From positions 1 to 64,000 of the forward strand of contig JAFRIE010000029.1 of assembly GCA_017432885.1 (NCBI GenBank): 64,000 bases of DNA, given 5' to 3'. The translations under genes and the position numbers were made by a program. The notes beneath the pieces were generated by a model, which saw only the letters and a list, made by a program, of their open reading frames with translations, was not told the origin of the DNA and did not search any database. Positions 8,023-17,470 of the stretch are shown here, piece by piece. Within the stretch, counting starts at the first letter, position 1. Each line of letters opens with the position of its first letter. The stretch is from Erysipelotrichaceae bacterium. Its GTDB lineage: Bacteria > Bacillota_I > Bacilli_A > Erysipelotrichales > Erysipelotrichaceae.

Positions 8023-9150
8023 ATGAGTGTTAATATCAAAATCCGTGACGCTGTGAAAAAATACGGCGATAATACGATAATTTCTGACTTATCACTGGAT
8101 ATCAAGGAGGGTGAGTTTTTTACCCTCCTTGGTCCATCTGGATGTGGTAAGACGACATTATTACGTATGATTGCTGGCTTCAACTCGATCGAAGGTGGAG
8201 ACTTTTATTTTGGTGATACCAGAATAAATGATATGGATCCGGCAAAACGTAACATCGGCATGGTTTTCCAGAACTATGCCATTTTTCCGAACATGACAGT
8301 TGAAAACAACGTTGCTTTCGGTCTGAAGAACCGTAAACTGCCTAAGGAAGAGATCGCATCCAAGACGGATCAGTTCCTGAAACTGATGAAGATTGATGAA
8401 TATCGCGATCGTATGCCGGAGAGACTGTCCGGCGGTCAGCAGCAGCGTGTCGCCTTGGCCAGAGCCTTGGCGATCACTCCGGATGTTCTGCTGATGGACG
8501 AACCGCTTTCGAATCTGGATGCAAAACTTCGGGTCGAAATGCGTACCGTCATCAAGCAGATCCAGAATGAAGTGGGTATCACGACTGTCTACGTGACTCA
8601 TGACCAGGAAGAGGCCATGGCTGTTTCCGATCGTATCGCTGTCATGAACAATGGCGATATTCAGCAAATCGGTACGCCGAAGATCCTCTACCAGCGTCCG
8701 GCAAATCTTTTTGTTGCGACTTTCATCGGTCACACGAATGTCATCGACGCTGAACTGAAGATTGAAGACGGCAAGGCTTATCTGTATCTGCCTGGCAACT
8801 ATAAAGCCAGAGTCGATACGATCCGTAAAGACGAGATGAAGGATCAGAAAGTCAAGGCCAGCATCCGTCCGGAAGAACTGGTAGTTGATGTCAACAACAA
8901 GGAAGGCATCAAGGCGGTTATCGATGATGCAGTCTTCCTTGGGCTGAATACCCATTACTTCGTTCACTTCGAAAACGGTGAAACAGCGGAAATCGTTCAG
9001 GAATCCAAAATCGATTCCATCATTGAGAAGGGAACCGAGATCAGACTGGGCGTCAAGACCGAGAAGATCAACATTTTCGATGAAAACGGGGATCACAACC
9101 TGGTAGAAGGCGTGATCAACGATTACGATGTTTATACAAAAGAGGCTTAA
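8023..9150 (+). CDS. ABC transporter ATP-binding protein (FbpC/PotA type)
   Basis: The 375-aa ATPase of the importer. Walker A is GPSGCGKTT (Lys43), the signature is LSGGQQQRVALARAL, and Walker B is VLLMDEPLSNLD, followed by the H-loop in VTHDQEEAMA. After about residue 240 there is a C-terminal TOBE/OB-type regulatory domain, normal for FbpC/PotA/MalK-like subunits. The start is ATG 8023 behind GGTTGGAAA. The gene lies 41 nt after the binding protein and ends immediately before the permease start. It energises uptake through the permease at 9152. Confidence 0.92.
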   Translation: MSVNIKIRDAVKKYGDNTIISDLSLDIKEGEFFTLLGPSGCGKTTLLRMIAGFNSIEGGDFYFGDTRINDMDPAKRNIGMVFQNYAIFPNMTVENNVAFGLKNRKLPKEEIASKTDQFLKLMKIDEYRDRMPERLSGGQQQRVALARALAITPDVLLMDEPLSNLDAKLRVEMRTVIKQIQNEVGITTVYVTHDQEEAMAVSDRIAVMNNGDIQQIGTPKILYQRPANLFVATFIGHTNVIDAELKIEDGKAYLYLPGNYKARVDTIRKDEMKDQKVKASIRPEELVVDVNNKEGIKAVIDDAVFLGLNTHYFVHFENGETAEIVQESKIDSIIEKGTEIRLGVKTEKINIFDENGDHNLVEGVINDYDVYTKEA

Positions 9151-9151
9151 G

Positions 9152-10807
9152 ATGAACAGCAAGTCCAGTAAATATTTCGATATCTGGAAAATGGTCTCTC
9201 TGGCCATCCTGTTCCTGTATATTCTGTTCCTGTTGTACCCGCTGTTTAAGCTGCTGCAGACTGCGTTCTTTAACAGCGACGGGCAGTTTACCATGGAACA
9301 GTTTCAGGCCTTCTTTTCCCAATCCTATTATGTTGAATCGATTTTCAACAGCCTGAAGGTTTCCGGACTGGCAACGGTCCTGACTCTGATCATCGGCATT
9401 CCTCTTGCCTATTTCTACCAGATGTACGAGATCAAAGGAAAGACGGTTCTGCAGGTGCTGATCATCCTCTGCTCGATGTCAGCTCCATTTATCGGTGCCT
9501 ACTCCTGGATCATGCTTCTGGGAAGAGGCGGTATCATTACACAGTTCATTGAAAGTGTCACCCATACCAGAATGCCAAGTATCTACGGTTTCAACGGTAT
9601 TCTGCTGGTTCTGGCTCTGCAGCTGTTCCCGTTGGTTTTCCTTTACGTATCGGGCGCTTTGAAGAACATCGACAATTCTCTGCTGGAAGCATCGGAAAAC
9701 ATGGGATGTTCGGGAATGAAACGTTTCTTCAAGATCGTCATTCCGCTGTGTATGCCTACGATCATCGCAGCTACCCTGATGGTCTTCATGCGAGCCTTCG
9801 CAGACTTCGGAACGCCGTTGCTGATCGGTGAGGGTTATCAGACATTCCCGGTCATCATCTACAAGACCTACTTTGCGGAAACCGGTTCCGACCACAATTT
9901 CGGTGCGGCGATTTCCGTTATCGCCATCGTCATTACCGCGATCATCTTCCTGATCCAGCGCTACGTCAACAACCAGTTCCGTTTCACGATGAATGCAATG
10001 CATTCGATCGAACGGAAAGAACTGCACGGTTTAAAGTCAATACTGGTGCACTTCTATTGCTGGTTCGTGGTCCTTCTGGCATTCATGCCGCAGGTCTATG
10101 TCATCTATACGTCTTTCCAGAAGACTTCCGGCAAGATCTTCCTGCCTGGCTATTCTTTGGAGTCCTACCGCTTTGCTTTCTCGCATCTCAAGAACGCGAT
10201 TCCGAATACGTTCCTGATTGGCGGTCTGGCACTGATTGCAGTTATCCTGCTGGCGATCCTGATCGCTTATCTGGTTGTCAGAAGAAGCAATCTTATCAAC
10301 AAGATTATTGATACCTTGTCCATGGTTCCGTACATCATTCCGGGTTCCGTTGTCGGTATTGCTCTGGTCATGGCATTCAACAAGAAGCCGCTGGTACTGG
10401 CCGGTACAGTCACGATCATGATCATCGCTCTGGTCATCCGCCGTATTCCATATACCATCCGTTCTTCGACTGCCACTCTGCAGCAGATCCCGATGTCGAT
10501 TGAAGAAGCAGCCATTTCCCTTGGTTCTTCCAAGCTGAAAGCCTTCTTTACGATCACTGTACCGATGATGGCAAACGGCATCCTGTCAGGTGCAATCATG
10601 TCATGGGTCACGATCATTACCGAACTGTCTACGGCAATCATCCTTTACAACCTGAAGACGATCACCCTGACGCTGGCAACATACACCTATGTCTCCAGAG
10701 GCAACTACGGCATCGCTGCCGCTTATGCAACGATCCTGACGGTCGCAACGGTACTGTCCTTGCTGATCTACATGAAAGTCACCGGAAACAAGGAGATCTC
10801 GTTCTAG
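9152..10807 (+). CDS. ABC transporter permease with two fused MetI-like domains
   Basis: A 551-aa membrane protein with about twelve helices. Two binding-protein-dependent permease domains are fused in one chain, as in FbpB/AfuB. The EAA loops are seen as SLLEASENMGCSGMKRFFKI in the first half and SIEEAAISLGSSKLKAFFTI in the second. Each contacts one copy of the ATPase. ATG 9152 follows directly on the ATPase stop codon (9148-9150), with AGAGG overlapping the end of that gene, so translation is probably coupled. A strong terminator follows, closing the three-gene operon. Confidence 0.92.
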   Translation: MNSKSSKYFDIWKMVSLAILFLYILFLLYPLFKLLQTAFFNSDGQFTMEQFQAFFSQSYYVESIFNSLKVSGLATVLTLIIGIPLAYFYQMYEIKGKTVLQVLIILCSMSAPFIGAYSWIMLLGRGGIITQFIESVTHTRMPSIYGFNGILLVLALQLFPLVFLYVSGALKNIDNSLLEASENMGCSGMKRFFKIVIPLCMPTIIAATLMVFMRAFADFGTPLLIGEGYQTFPVIIYKTYFAETGSDHNFGAAISVIAIVITAIIFLIQRYVNNQFRFTMNAMHSIERKELHGLKSILVHFYCWFVVLLAFMPQVYVIYTSFQKTSGKIFLPGYSLESYRFAFSHLKNAIPNTFLIGGLALIAVILLAILIAYLVVRRSNLINKIIDTLSMVPYIIPGSVVGIALVMAFNKKPLVLAGTVTIMIIALVIRRIPYTIRSSTATLQQIPMSIEEAAISLGSSKLKAFFTITVPMMANGILSGAIMSWVTIITELSTAIILYNLKTITLTLATYTYVSRGNYGIAAAYATILTVATVLSLLIYMKVTGNKEISF

Positions 10808-10835
10808 CATTCTATTGAACGTAACAGAAAATAAG

Positions 10836-10864
10836 ACCCTTCCTATTTTGTAGGAAGGGTTTTT
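10836..10864 (+). terminator. Terminator of the ABC importer operon
   Basis: A perfect 10-bp stem, ACCCTTCCTA (10836-10845) with TAGGAAGGGT (10851-10860), a 5-nt loop and a following T-run. Confidence 0.9.
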
Positions 10865-10920
10865 ATCCGGTTTATCTTTATGTATTGATTAAAAAGAAGA
10901 TGGAGGATGGAAAAGACATG

Positions 10921-10947
10921 AAAAAAGATGGCCTGGCCATCCTTTTG
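10921..10947 (-). terminator. Terminator downstream of the minus-strand membrane protein gene
   Basis: GATGG/CCATC (10927-10941) with flanking A- and T-runs forms a hairpin that on the minus strand is followed by six T residues (complement of 10921-10926). It may act in both directions. Confidence 0.65.
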
Positions 10948-10966
10948 TTTTTCTGCAGTTTCTTAA

Positions 10967-11413
10967 TTACGCAGCAGCCGTTTTATGCGCTTTTCTGACC
11001 TTGTTTGCGGAAGCAAAGATAACCCCGCATACCGCAAATGAAATCAACAGATTTATGATATTCAGAAGAGTAAAACCGTTCTCATGGATCTGTGACCCGC
11101 AGTTTCCCAGGTTTGATACGAAAGAAAGAAGCGAGAAAAACCAGGCTATATTTCCGAACTTATTCTTCTTGGATGCAAGGAATGAACACACTCCTTCGGC
11201 CAGCCCGAAAGCGCCGGAAAAGGTCGCAAGAATGCCGTCTGTCCTACTTTCGTTGCCGATCATTTCATTTGATCCTGCCAGCTGCAGTGTTCCCTGTGTC
11301 AACTGCGCTTTTCCTGTCGTCAGCATGATACCGATCATGGTGGCGATCAGACCGCCGATAATGGCTAGAATACCGGCATATCGAAGTATCTTTCTTGATC
11401 TTTCTAAGTTCAT
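10967..11413 (-). CDS. Four-helix membrane protein of unknown function
   Basis: A 148-aa protein with four predicted membrane helices, near residues 12-31, 58-80, 90-110 and 116-138. It has a basic N-terminus (MNLERSRKILR) and a basic C-terminus (NKVRKAHKTAAA), suggesting both ends are cytoplasmic. The loop after helix 1 is polar. I do not recognise the family. GGGAGG precedes the start. It lies 21 nt downstream of the SseB-like gene on the same strand, so the two probably form an operon ending at the hairpin near 10930. Confidence 0.7.
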   Translation of the reverse strand: MNLERSRKILRYAGILAIIGGLIATMIGIMLTTGKAQLTQGTLQLAGSNEMIGNESRTDGILATFSGAFGLAEGVCSFLASKKNKFGNIAWFFSLLSFVSNLGNCGSQIHENGFTLLNIINLLISFAVCGVIFASANKVRKAHKTAAA

Positions 11414-11434
11414 AGATCTGCTTCCTCCCTTTAT

Positions 11435-12250
11435 TTATATAAAATCAAACAGTCCTCTCTTGCGCCTATAGAATGGTTCTCCTGTTGCAGCGTTTTGTCC
11501 GAACCTGTCATGCAGCGGAACCATGTCGACCGGTATTCCGTTATGAAGATGTGAAGTTGCTACAGAGGCAATCGAAGAAAAAACCGCATTCCGGTCACCG
11601 TCAAAATCAACGACCAGTAAATAACTTTCCTCATTTTCCCGGATCATCCTTTTCAGCCAGATCGCCTTGATGGCTTTGTCTGTCTTTGCATACTGCCGGA
11701 TCGCTTCCGCCATCTCCGTCGGATAGTCGGCAGGGTCTCCGATCTGAACGGTTGTTTCTTTTTCCACGACATTACTCGTATATCCTTTTGTGAGATACTC
11801 CTTATGCCGTTTCATACTGACGAGGTTGGAAGGCGTGATGACAAAGTTGTGACTGAAAGGATTGACGACAGTGCCGGCTTTATCGGCAGTAATTGCGCTT
11901 ATGTCGTCAAAAGACAGGATCAGCGTGTTGACATGGATATTCTTGTAGTTCTCGTTCTTTTTCAGTTCATCCCAGTCGGTATATACAGGCAGATAATCCG
12001 TGCCCTTTGTGTCTTTAAACATTTCAAATGATATTTTCGAATCCTGTTTAAAGACAGCCGTTCCATCTTCTTTATGTTCAATGTTGTTTTCGTCAATATT
12101 GATTACCGCAAGCAGCCGGGCGTTCATCGCCAGTTCTTCCGCAACCGCTTCTGCTGAAGCGTTTCTTCCTGTTTCATCCTGCCTGCTGAATTCATTCAGA
12201 AGCATTTTCAGTCTTGGATTTTCTATCGGTTTCTTTACATCTACATCCAT
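11435..12250 (-). CDS. SseB-like protein
   Basis: The 271-aa protein resembles the SseB family (enhanced serine sensitivity protein). It has an N-terminal SseB domain (about residues 25-150, with LLAVINIDE, SFEMFKDTKGTDYLPVYTDW and LILSFDDISAI) and an SseB C-terminal domain (about 165-260, with TVQIGDPADYPTEMAEAIRQ and a conserved DFDGDRNAVFSSIA). The molecular role of SseB is poorly known. In Gram-positives it is often linked to secretion or stress loci. There is no signal peptide. The gene is followed by a small membrane protein gene on the same strand. Confidence 0.8.
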   Translation of the reverse strand: MDVDVKKPIENPRLKMLLNEFSRQDETGRNASAEAVAEELAMNARLLAVINIDENNIEHKEDGTAVFKQDSKISFEMFKDTKGTDYLPVYTDWDELKKNENYKNIHVNTLILSFDDISAITADKAGTVVNPFSHNFVITPSNLVSMKRHKEYLTKGYTSNVVEKETTVQIGDPADYPTEMAEAIRQYAKTDKAIKAIWLKRMIRENEESYLLVVDFDGDRNAVFSSIASVATSHLHNGIPVDMVPLHDRFGQNAATGEPFYRRKRGLFDFI

Positions 12251-12432
12251 GGATCCGTCCTCATTCTCTATTCCATTTCATTCTTTTTATGACAATATTC
12301 TACCATTTATGTAGAACGAAAGATGTGGACTTGAAACCGCGGAAAAAGAGATGTTTTTTGATACAAATGAATGAAGAATAAAGCGATAGGAAATTTCATC
12401 CTGTATAAATCCGCAAGATTATTACAGTCCCG

Positions 12433-12444
12433 TTTTTGTATAAT
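12433..12444 (+). promoter_or_regulatory. -10 element for the J-TPR/Hsp70 operon
   Basis: TATAAT at 12439-12444 with an upstream TG at 12438-12439 and a T-tract. A TSS near 12451 would give a leader of about 50 nt ending in the GGAAGGAG site before ATG 12501. No clear -35 hexamer. Confidence 0.5.
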
Positions 12445-12500
12445 AAAAGTGATGTATCGACGGATTACTTCAGAGATCATGTAACGGAAGGAGTCATATT

Positions 12501-15500
12501 ATGTTCTGGAAAACCTTGAAAATAGAACCGACGACCGATAAGACAAAGATACGGGATGCGTACAGAGAAGTTCTGGCTGTGACCAATCCGGAAGATAAAC
12601 CGGAAGAATTTAAAAAACTGCGTGAAGCGTATGAACAGGCAATGGCCTATGCCGATGCGAATAAGGATGACACGCAGAAAACGCCGCTGGAGATCTGGAA
12701 CGACGAATTGTTCCGGCTTTATGACAGTTTTCCGGAGAGACTGGATGTGCGCAATTGGCAGAAACTGCTGAATGAGAAGATCTGTCTGTCGATCGATACC
12801 AGAACGCAGTGTGAGGAACTGCTGCTGAAATTCTTTATGGATCGTTACCTGATTCCGCATGAGGTGTGGGTATACCTGGATCAGCAGTTCTCTTTCAAAG
12901 AAAGACAGAACGAGCTTTATGACACTTATCCGCATGACTTTGTCGACTATGTCATCATGAACGGTATCAACTTTGATGACAACCTGCCGTTGAAGCTGTT
13001 TAAACCGGGTAAGGACGGAGATGCGTGTCAGCGTTATGTTTCGCTGTATTATCAGATGACCGGAAAAAGCGACAAAGAGGAAGCTCTAGAGATCGGTAAG
13101 GAACTGATGTCTCTTCCGGAGCAGCATCCTTATGGAAGCGCCCGATATCTGTCAATCAGACTGAACCGGGGTGAGACGGATGCACTGGATGAACTGATTT
13201 CGCTGCAGAGACAGTATCCGGAGGATCTATTTATCGGCAATATTCTGCTTTATCATCTGTCTGAAGCGGGAGATTACGAAAGGTGTTTTGTCTTGATTGA
13301 AGAACTCAAAAAGGCGGATGAGAAGAATATTGACCTGCGTTATTATGAAGCCTGCTGCCTGGCTAATACCGGCCGAAAACAGGAAGCGGTCAAGGTCCTT
13401 AACCGGCTGATGCGCGATACGGTCGGGAATGTTCAGCTGCAGTATGAACTGGATGAAAAACGGAAAGAATGGAACAAGGATATCATGGTCGATCTCCAAC
13501 AGAAGCTGGAGGAAGAACCGGATGATGTGAAAGCTGTTGCGGATCTGACGTGGACTTATCTCGAGAATGACATGCTGGCGGAAGCTAAAGAAACGCTTGC
13601 CCGTCTGCCGGAAGATTATGAGGACCGTTTCGATTATTATAATCTGCATGCCAGTATGGCTCTGGCAATGGAGAAATACAGGGAAGCTATCGGCTATCTG
13701 AAACAGCTGGTGGAAGTGGCGGAGAATCTTCCGGAAGATACGGAAGAAAACAGAATCAGACATTCAAGAGTCGGTGAGACACTGACCAGACTGGGATACT
13801 GCTATTTCATTACGAATGACATGGAAAAAGCCAACGAGGCATACGATAAAGCCCTCCAACATCCGCAAAGCCGGATCGAAGCGCTGAACCATCTGGCACA
13901 GATCTCGCTGAACAGCAGAAACTATGAAAAGACGATCGATTATGCCAGAAAACTGATCGACGAATATCCGGAAGGGTACCGCGGCTACCTGTTTCTGGCG
14001 TTTGGCCTGTTTAAACAGTACAACGACAGGGAAGCCTACAATGCCGTTGAACATGCCTTGGATCTATGCCGTACAGATGTGACCGTCTATGCCTTGAAGG
14101 CGCGGATCCTGATGCGTAATGAAGCGACTGACGGAGCCAAGGAAATCATTGATTTTCTTGTTGAGAACGGTCTGGCTGACGATCCGCTGGTGCTTTTCTG
14201 TCAAGGTGTCCTAAAGGAGGACGGCGAAAACGACCACGATGAAGCGATCGGGTTCTATGAGAGATCCCGGAAGCAACTGGATGGTCATGAACATCAATGT
14301 GAATACGGGGCTGAACTGCTTTACAGACTTCTGTGCCTGAAAGGTGAAAAACTCGACGGAAACAGGCAGGAAGACAGGGAAGTGATGATGGAACTTGCCG
14401 AGAAAGGTCTTGTCTGTAATCCGGATCACTATGGGCTTCTTGACTATAAGGGCTGGCTTCTGAACAAAGCCAAGGATTATGACAAGGCACTGGAAGTATA
14501 TCAGAAACTTTTAGGCTATCCGAATCATTCTCCTGCTATCGAGGCTCAGATCGGCAATATCTATTACCATGATCTGGAACACAAAGCGGATCAGGCTCTG
14601 GAATACTATCTTAAGTCTCTGGAGAAAGGCGGAAATGTTTCAGGGCACTTCTATGCGGGTATGTGCAATCTGTACATGATGCGTTTTGATGAGGCGGAGA
14701 AGCATTTTCTGCAGCTGAAGGAGAAGGAAGAAGATTCAATCGATGGACCTTACCGTCTGAGTTTTCTTTATGCGATGAAAGGTGAACTGGACAAGGCTTT
14801 GGCTCAAGCCGAAGATACCATCCGGGTAACAAAAGATATAGAAGGAAATCAGGCGAAGTACTATGTCCGCAAGGCGACGATACTGCGCAGGATGAAACGC
14901 TATGAAGAAGCCGTACAGACCATTCAGGAGGCGATGGACCGTTATGATTATCCCCAGGGATACAGGACGGTTTTCCAGATCTATGCCCAATCCAGCCGGT
15001 TGGACAAGGCGGAGCAGCATCTGAAGAAATGGCAGGAATCAGGTCCTGACAACGATGATCTGGCCGACTGTCTGATCCTTCTGGAGATGTATCGCAACGA
15101 CTTCAAGAAAGCGCAGGAACTCAAGAAGAAGACAAAGAATCTGAACAGGGACAGGGATCTGGAAGTTGATCAGATCATTTCCGAATACTTTGGTGAATAT
15201 GAGAAACAGCGGAAAGAAATACAGAAATGGCTGGATTACCGCATCAGTGAGAATTCTTACGATCTATCAAGAGTACAGGGAACCTTGTCACAGTGCTGTT
15301 TCCGTCTCGGCGATATGGAAAATGCCCGGTATTACGCACTGGAAGCATTGAAGGATGTAGATGAAAAACTCGGCTGTTTCGAGACAAATAAACTGCTGTT
15401 CATGGCCCGTAAAATCCGGATCCTGGCTATGCTGGGGAAACGGGAAGAAGCCGAAAAACTGATGGAAGAATGCAAGAAGATGCCGTTCTGTGAGACCTGT

Positions 15501-15665
15501 CCGGAGCACCGTTGCAAAGATGTGGATATTTTTACCATGGAAGCGTATGAGATCTTCGGAGATTACCGGAAAGCCTATGAGATCGCCAGAAGATGTAGAG
15601 AGCTGTATCCGGATGAAGAAGACTTTATGATTGCAGAACGTAATCTGGCTGAGAAAGTGAAATAG
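12501..15665 (+). CDS. J-domain-like TPR protein, putative HscC co-chaperone
   Basis: A 1054-aa soluble protein. Residues 1-50 (FWKTLKIEPTTDKTKIRDAY, then EEFKKLREAYEQAM) have the layout of a divergent J domain, but the HPD loop reads N29-P30-E31-D32. The rest is a long array of tetratricopeptide-like helix pairs (repeats of the AXXLXXXGXXEEA type, from about residue 150 to the end). It also has one cysteine-rich stretch near the C-terminus (FCETCPEHRC). It lies 2 nt upstream of an HscC-type Hsp70, so it most likely recruits clients through the TPRs and delivers them to that chaperone. That role is inference from pairing in the HscC/DjlB-DjlC group. Confidence 0.82.
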   Translation: MFWKTLKIEPTTDKTKIRDAYREVLAVTNPEDKPEEFKKLREAYEQAMAYADANKDDTQKTPLEIWNDELFRLYDSFPERLDVRNWQKLLNEKICLSIDTRTQCEELLLKFFMDRYLIPHEVWVYLDQQFSFKERQNELYDTYPHDFVDYVIMNGINFDDNLPLKLFKPGKDGDACQRYVSLYYQMTGKSDKEEALEIGKELMSLPEQHPYGSARYLSIRLNRGETDALDELISLQRQYPEDLFIGNILLYHLSEAGDYERCFVLIEELKKADEKNIDLRYYEACCLANTGRKQEAVKVLNRLMRDTVGNVQLQYELDEKRKEWNKDIMVDLQQKLEEEPDDVKAVADLTWTYLENDMLAEAKETLARLPEDYEDRFDYYNLHASMALAMEKYREAIGYLKQLVEVAENLPEDTEENRIRHSRVGETLTRLGYCYFITNDMEKANEAYDKALQHPQSRIEALNHLAQISLNSRNYEKTIDYARKLIDEYPEGYRGYLFLAFGLFKQYNDREAYNAVEHALDLCRTDVTVYALKARILMRNEATDGAKEIIDFLVENGLADDPLVLFCQGVLKEDGENDHDEAIGFYERSRKQLDGHEHQCEYGAELLYRLLCLKGEKLDGNRQEDREVMMELAEKGLVCNPDHYGLLDYKGWLLNKAKDYDKALEVYQKLLGYPNHSPAIEAQIGNIYYHDLEHKADQALEYYLKSLEKGGNVSGHFYAGMCNLYMMRFDEAEKHFLQLKEKEEDSIDGPYRLSFLYAMKGELDKALAQAEDTIRVTKDIEGNQAKYYVRKATILRRMKRYEEAVQTIQEAMDRYDYPQGYRTVFQIYAQSSRLDKAEQHLKKWQESGPDNDDLADCLILLEMYRNDFKKAQELKKKTKNLNRDRDLEVDQIISEYFGEYEKQRKEIQKWLDYRISENSYDLSRVQGTLSQCCFRLGDMENARYYALEALKDVDEKLGCFETNKLLFMARKIRILAMLGKREEAEKLMEECKKMPFCETCPEHRCKDVDIFTMEAYEIFGDYRKAYEIARRCRELYPDEEDFMIAERNLAEKVK

Positions 15666-15667
15666 AC

Positions 15668-17374
15668 ATGCTGATAGGAATCGATCTTGGAACGACAAAT
15701 TCACTTGCCGCCTGTTTCCGTAACGGTACAGTTGAGATCATTCCCAACCGTTTGGGAAAGACACTGACACCTTCGGTCGTCAGTGTTAACGAGGATTCTC
15801 AGGTGCTGATCGGTGAGACCGCAAGAGAATACGGATTTTTACATCCTGATAGAACGGCAAGGCTTTTCAAGCGCACGATGGGAACCGATAAGATCTATGT
15901 TCTGGGGGAACAGTCTTTTCGCAGTGAGGAACTGTCGGCTTTGGTTTTGCGGAGTCTGAAAGAAGATGCCGAGATCTATCTTGGTGAAAAAATCGAAGAA
16001 GCGATCATCTCGGTTCCGGCCTATTTCAATGACAAACAGCGTCGTATGACCCGAACGGCCGGTGAACTGGCAGGACTTAAGGTCAGCCGCATTATCAATG
16101 AACCTACGGCCTCTGCCCTGGCTTATGGTGTCGGGGAAAAGGATATCGGAGAGTGCTGTATGGTACTGGATCTGGGTGGCGGTACGTTTGATGTGACGAT
16201 CCTTGATTATTACCGGAATATTATTGAAGTCTATGCGGTAGCGGGGGATAACAGCCTTGGTGGGGAAGATTTTACGACTGTTCTGATCGATCTGTTTCTT
16301 AAGGAAAACGGTCTAGCGCTCACGGATCTGGATCTAGGAACGTTTGCGGAAATATACAAGAATGCCGAGCAGTGTAAGTGCGGTTTCACTGCCGCAGGAA
16401 AGCTCAGGATCTGTGCAAGAGTTAATGGCAGAGATTATGAGAGTTGGATCGATCCAAAGCAGTATGAAGCAGCCTGCCTCAATCTTCTGGAAAGATTACG
16501 TCATCCGATCGAGCGAAGTCTCAAAGATGCCAGGATCACCCTGAATGATCTGGATCGGATCATTCTGGTGGGTGGCGGAACCAGACTTTCACTTGTCCGC
16601 GACTACATCCGGAAAATGACCGGTATCTACTCGGAGTATTCGATCGATCCAGAGACATCCGTCGCTTTAGGAGCCGCGATCGCTGCCGCCATGAAAGAAA
16701 GAAACAGTGAGATCAGCGAAGTGATCCTTACGGATGTCTGCCCTTTTACTCTGGGTACAGAAGTGGTGACCGGGGACGGAGACTTCATGGATGAGCTGCA
16801 GTATCTGCCGATCATTGAACGGAATACCGTCATTCCGGTCAGTCATACCGAAACCGTATATACTTCCAAAGACAATCAGACACTTGTCAGTATCAAGGTA
16901 CTGCAGGGAGAAAGCAGGATCCCGTCGGCCAATCTGCTAATCGGAAGACTGAATATCGAAGTACCTGCCGGACCGAAAGGGCAGGAAGCGATTGAAATCA
17001 CCTACACCTACGATGTCAATTCGCTGTTGGAAGTGAAAGCGAAGGTCGTATCCACCGGTCTGGAAAAGACAATTATTATTCAGGATGAAGACAACAGGAT
17101 AACGGAAGAAGAAGCGCTTGAACGTATGAAGCGTCTGGAATATCTGAAACAGAATCCGCGTGAGAATGAAGAGAACGAATACGCTCTTCTTAAAGCAGAC
17201 CGGGTCTACGAGCAGGCGGACAAGGAAGACAGGAAACGGATTGAAACACGGCGGGATCTCTTCGAGAAGGCTCTGGATCAAGGAACCCGTCTTGAAATAG
17301 ATGTTCAGCGCGACAGGCTGCTGGAAATTCTAGACAAAGTCGAAAACAAAGACAGCGGTTTTCTGTTTTCCTAA
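15668..17374 (+). CDS. hscC: HscC-type Hsp70 chaperone
   Basis: The 568-aa product is a short Hsp70. The ATPase domain shows GIDLGTTNSL at the start, INEPTASALAYG, and the phosphate-2 loop LDLGGGTFDV. IILVGGGTR lies near residue 300. The substrate domain follows (ILTDVCPFTLGTEV, PIIERNTVIPVSHTETVYTS), but the C-terminal lid is short compared with DnaK. Its wording follows E. coli HscC more closely than DnaK, for example TPSVVSVNEDSQVLIGETA, LFKRTMG and LVLRSLKEDAE. It is translated 2 nt after the TPR J-like protein without its own ribosome binding site, implying coupling. A specialised rather than general folding role is expected from the family. Confidence 0.88.
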   Translation: MLIGIDLGTTNSLAACFRNGTVEIIPNRLGKTLTPSVVSVNEDSQVLIGETAREYGFLHPDRTARLFKRTMGTDKIYVLGEQSFRSEELSALVLRSLKEDAEIYLGEKIEEAIISVPAYFNDKQRRMTRTAGELAGLKVSRIINEPTASALAYGVGEKDIGECCMVLDLGGGTFDVTILDYYRNIIEVYAVAGDNSLGGEDFTTVLIDLFLKENGLALTDLDLGTFAEIYKNAEQCKCGFTAAGKLRICARVNGRDYESWIDPKQYEAACLNLLERLRHPIERSLKDARITLNDLDRIILVGGGTRLSLVRDYIRKMTGIYSEYSIDPETSVALGAAIAAAMKERNSEISEVILTDVCPFTLGTEVVTGDGDFMDELQYLPIIERNTVIPVSHTETVYTSKDNQTLVSIKVLQGESRIPSANLLIGRLNIEVPAGPKGQEAIEITYTYDVNSLLEVKAKVVSTGLEKTIIIQDEDNRITEEEALERMKRLEYLKQNPRENEENEYALLKADRVYEQADKEDRKRIETRRDLFEKALDQGTRLEIDVQRDRLLEILDKVENKDSGFLFS

Positions 17375-17470
17375 CTGCAGTTTCCCGTTCAGTTTGTCTT
17401 ACAGGGATACAGAAACAGGAATTGCTCCATCTTGTGATAGGATTATGTCTGTGGAAGGCGGTATGGTTGG

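Noticed and set aside
8161-9294. Long minus-strand frame (377 codons) over the ABC ATPase gene
   Set aside because: Antisense to a gene with clear Walker and signature motifs. It has no ribosome binding site and its translation resembles no protein.
9152-10807. The double-length permease as an unusual gene fusion
   Set aside because: A two-domain permease is the normal arrangement in FbpB/AfuB-type transporters.
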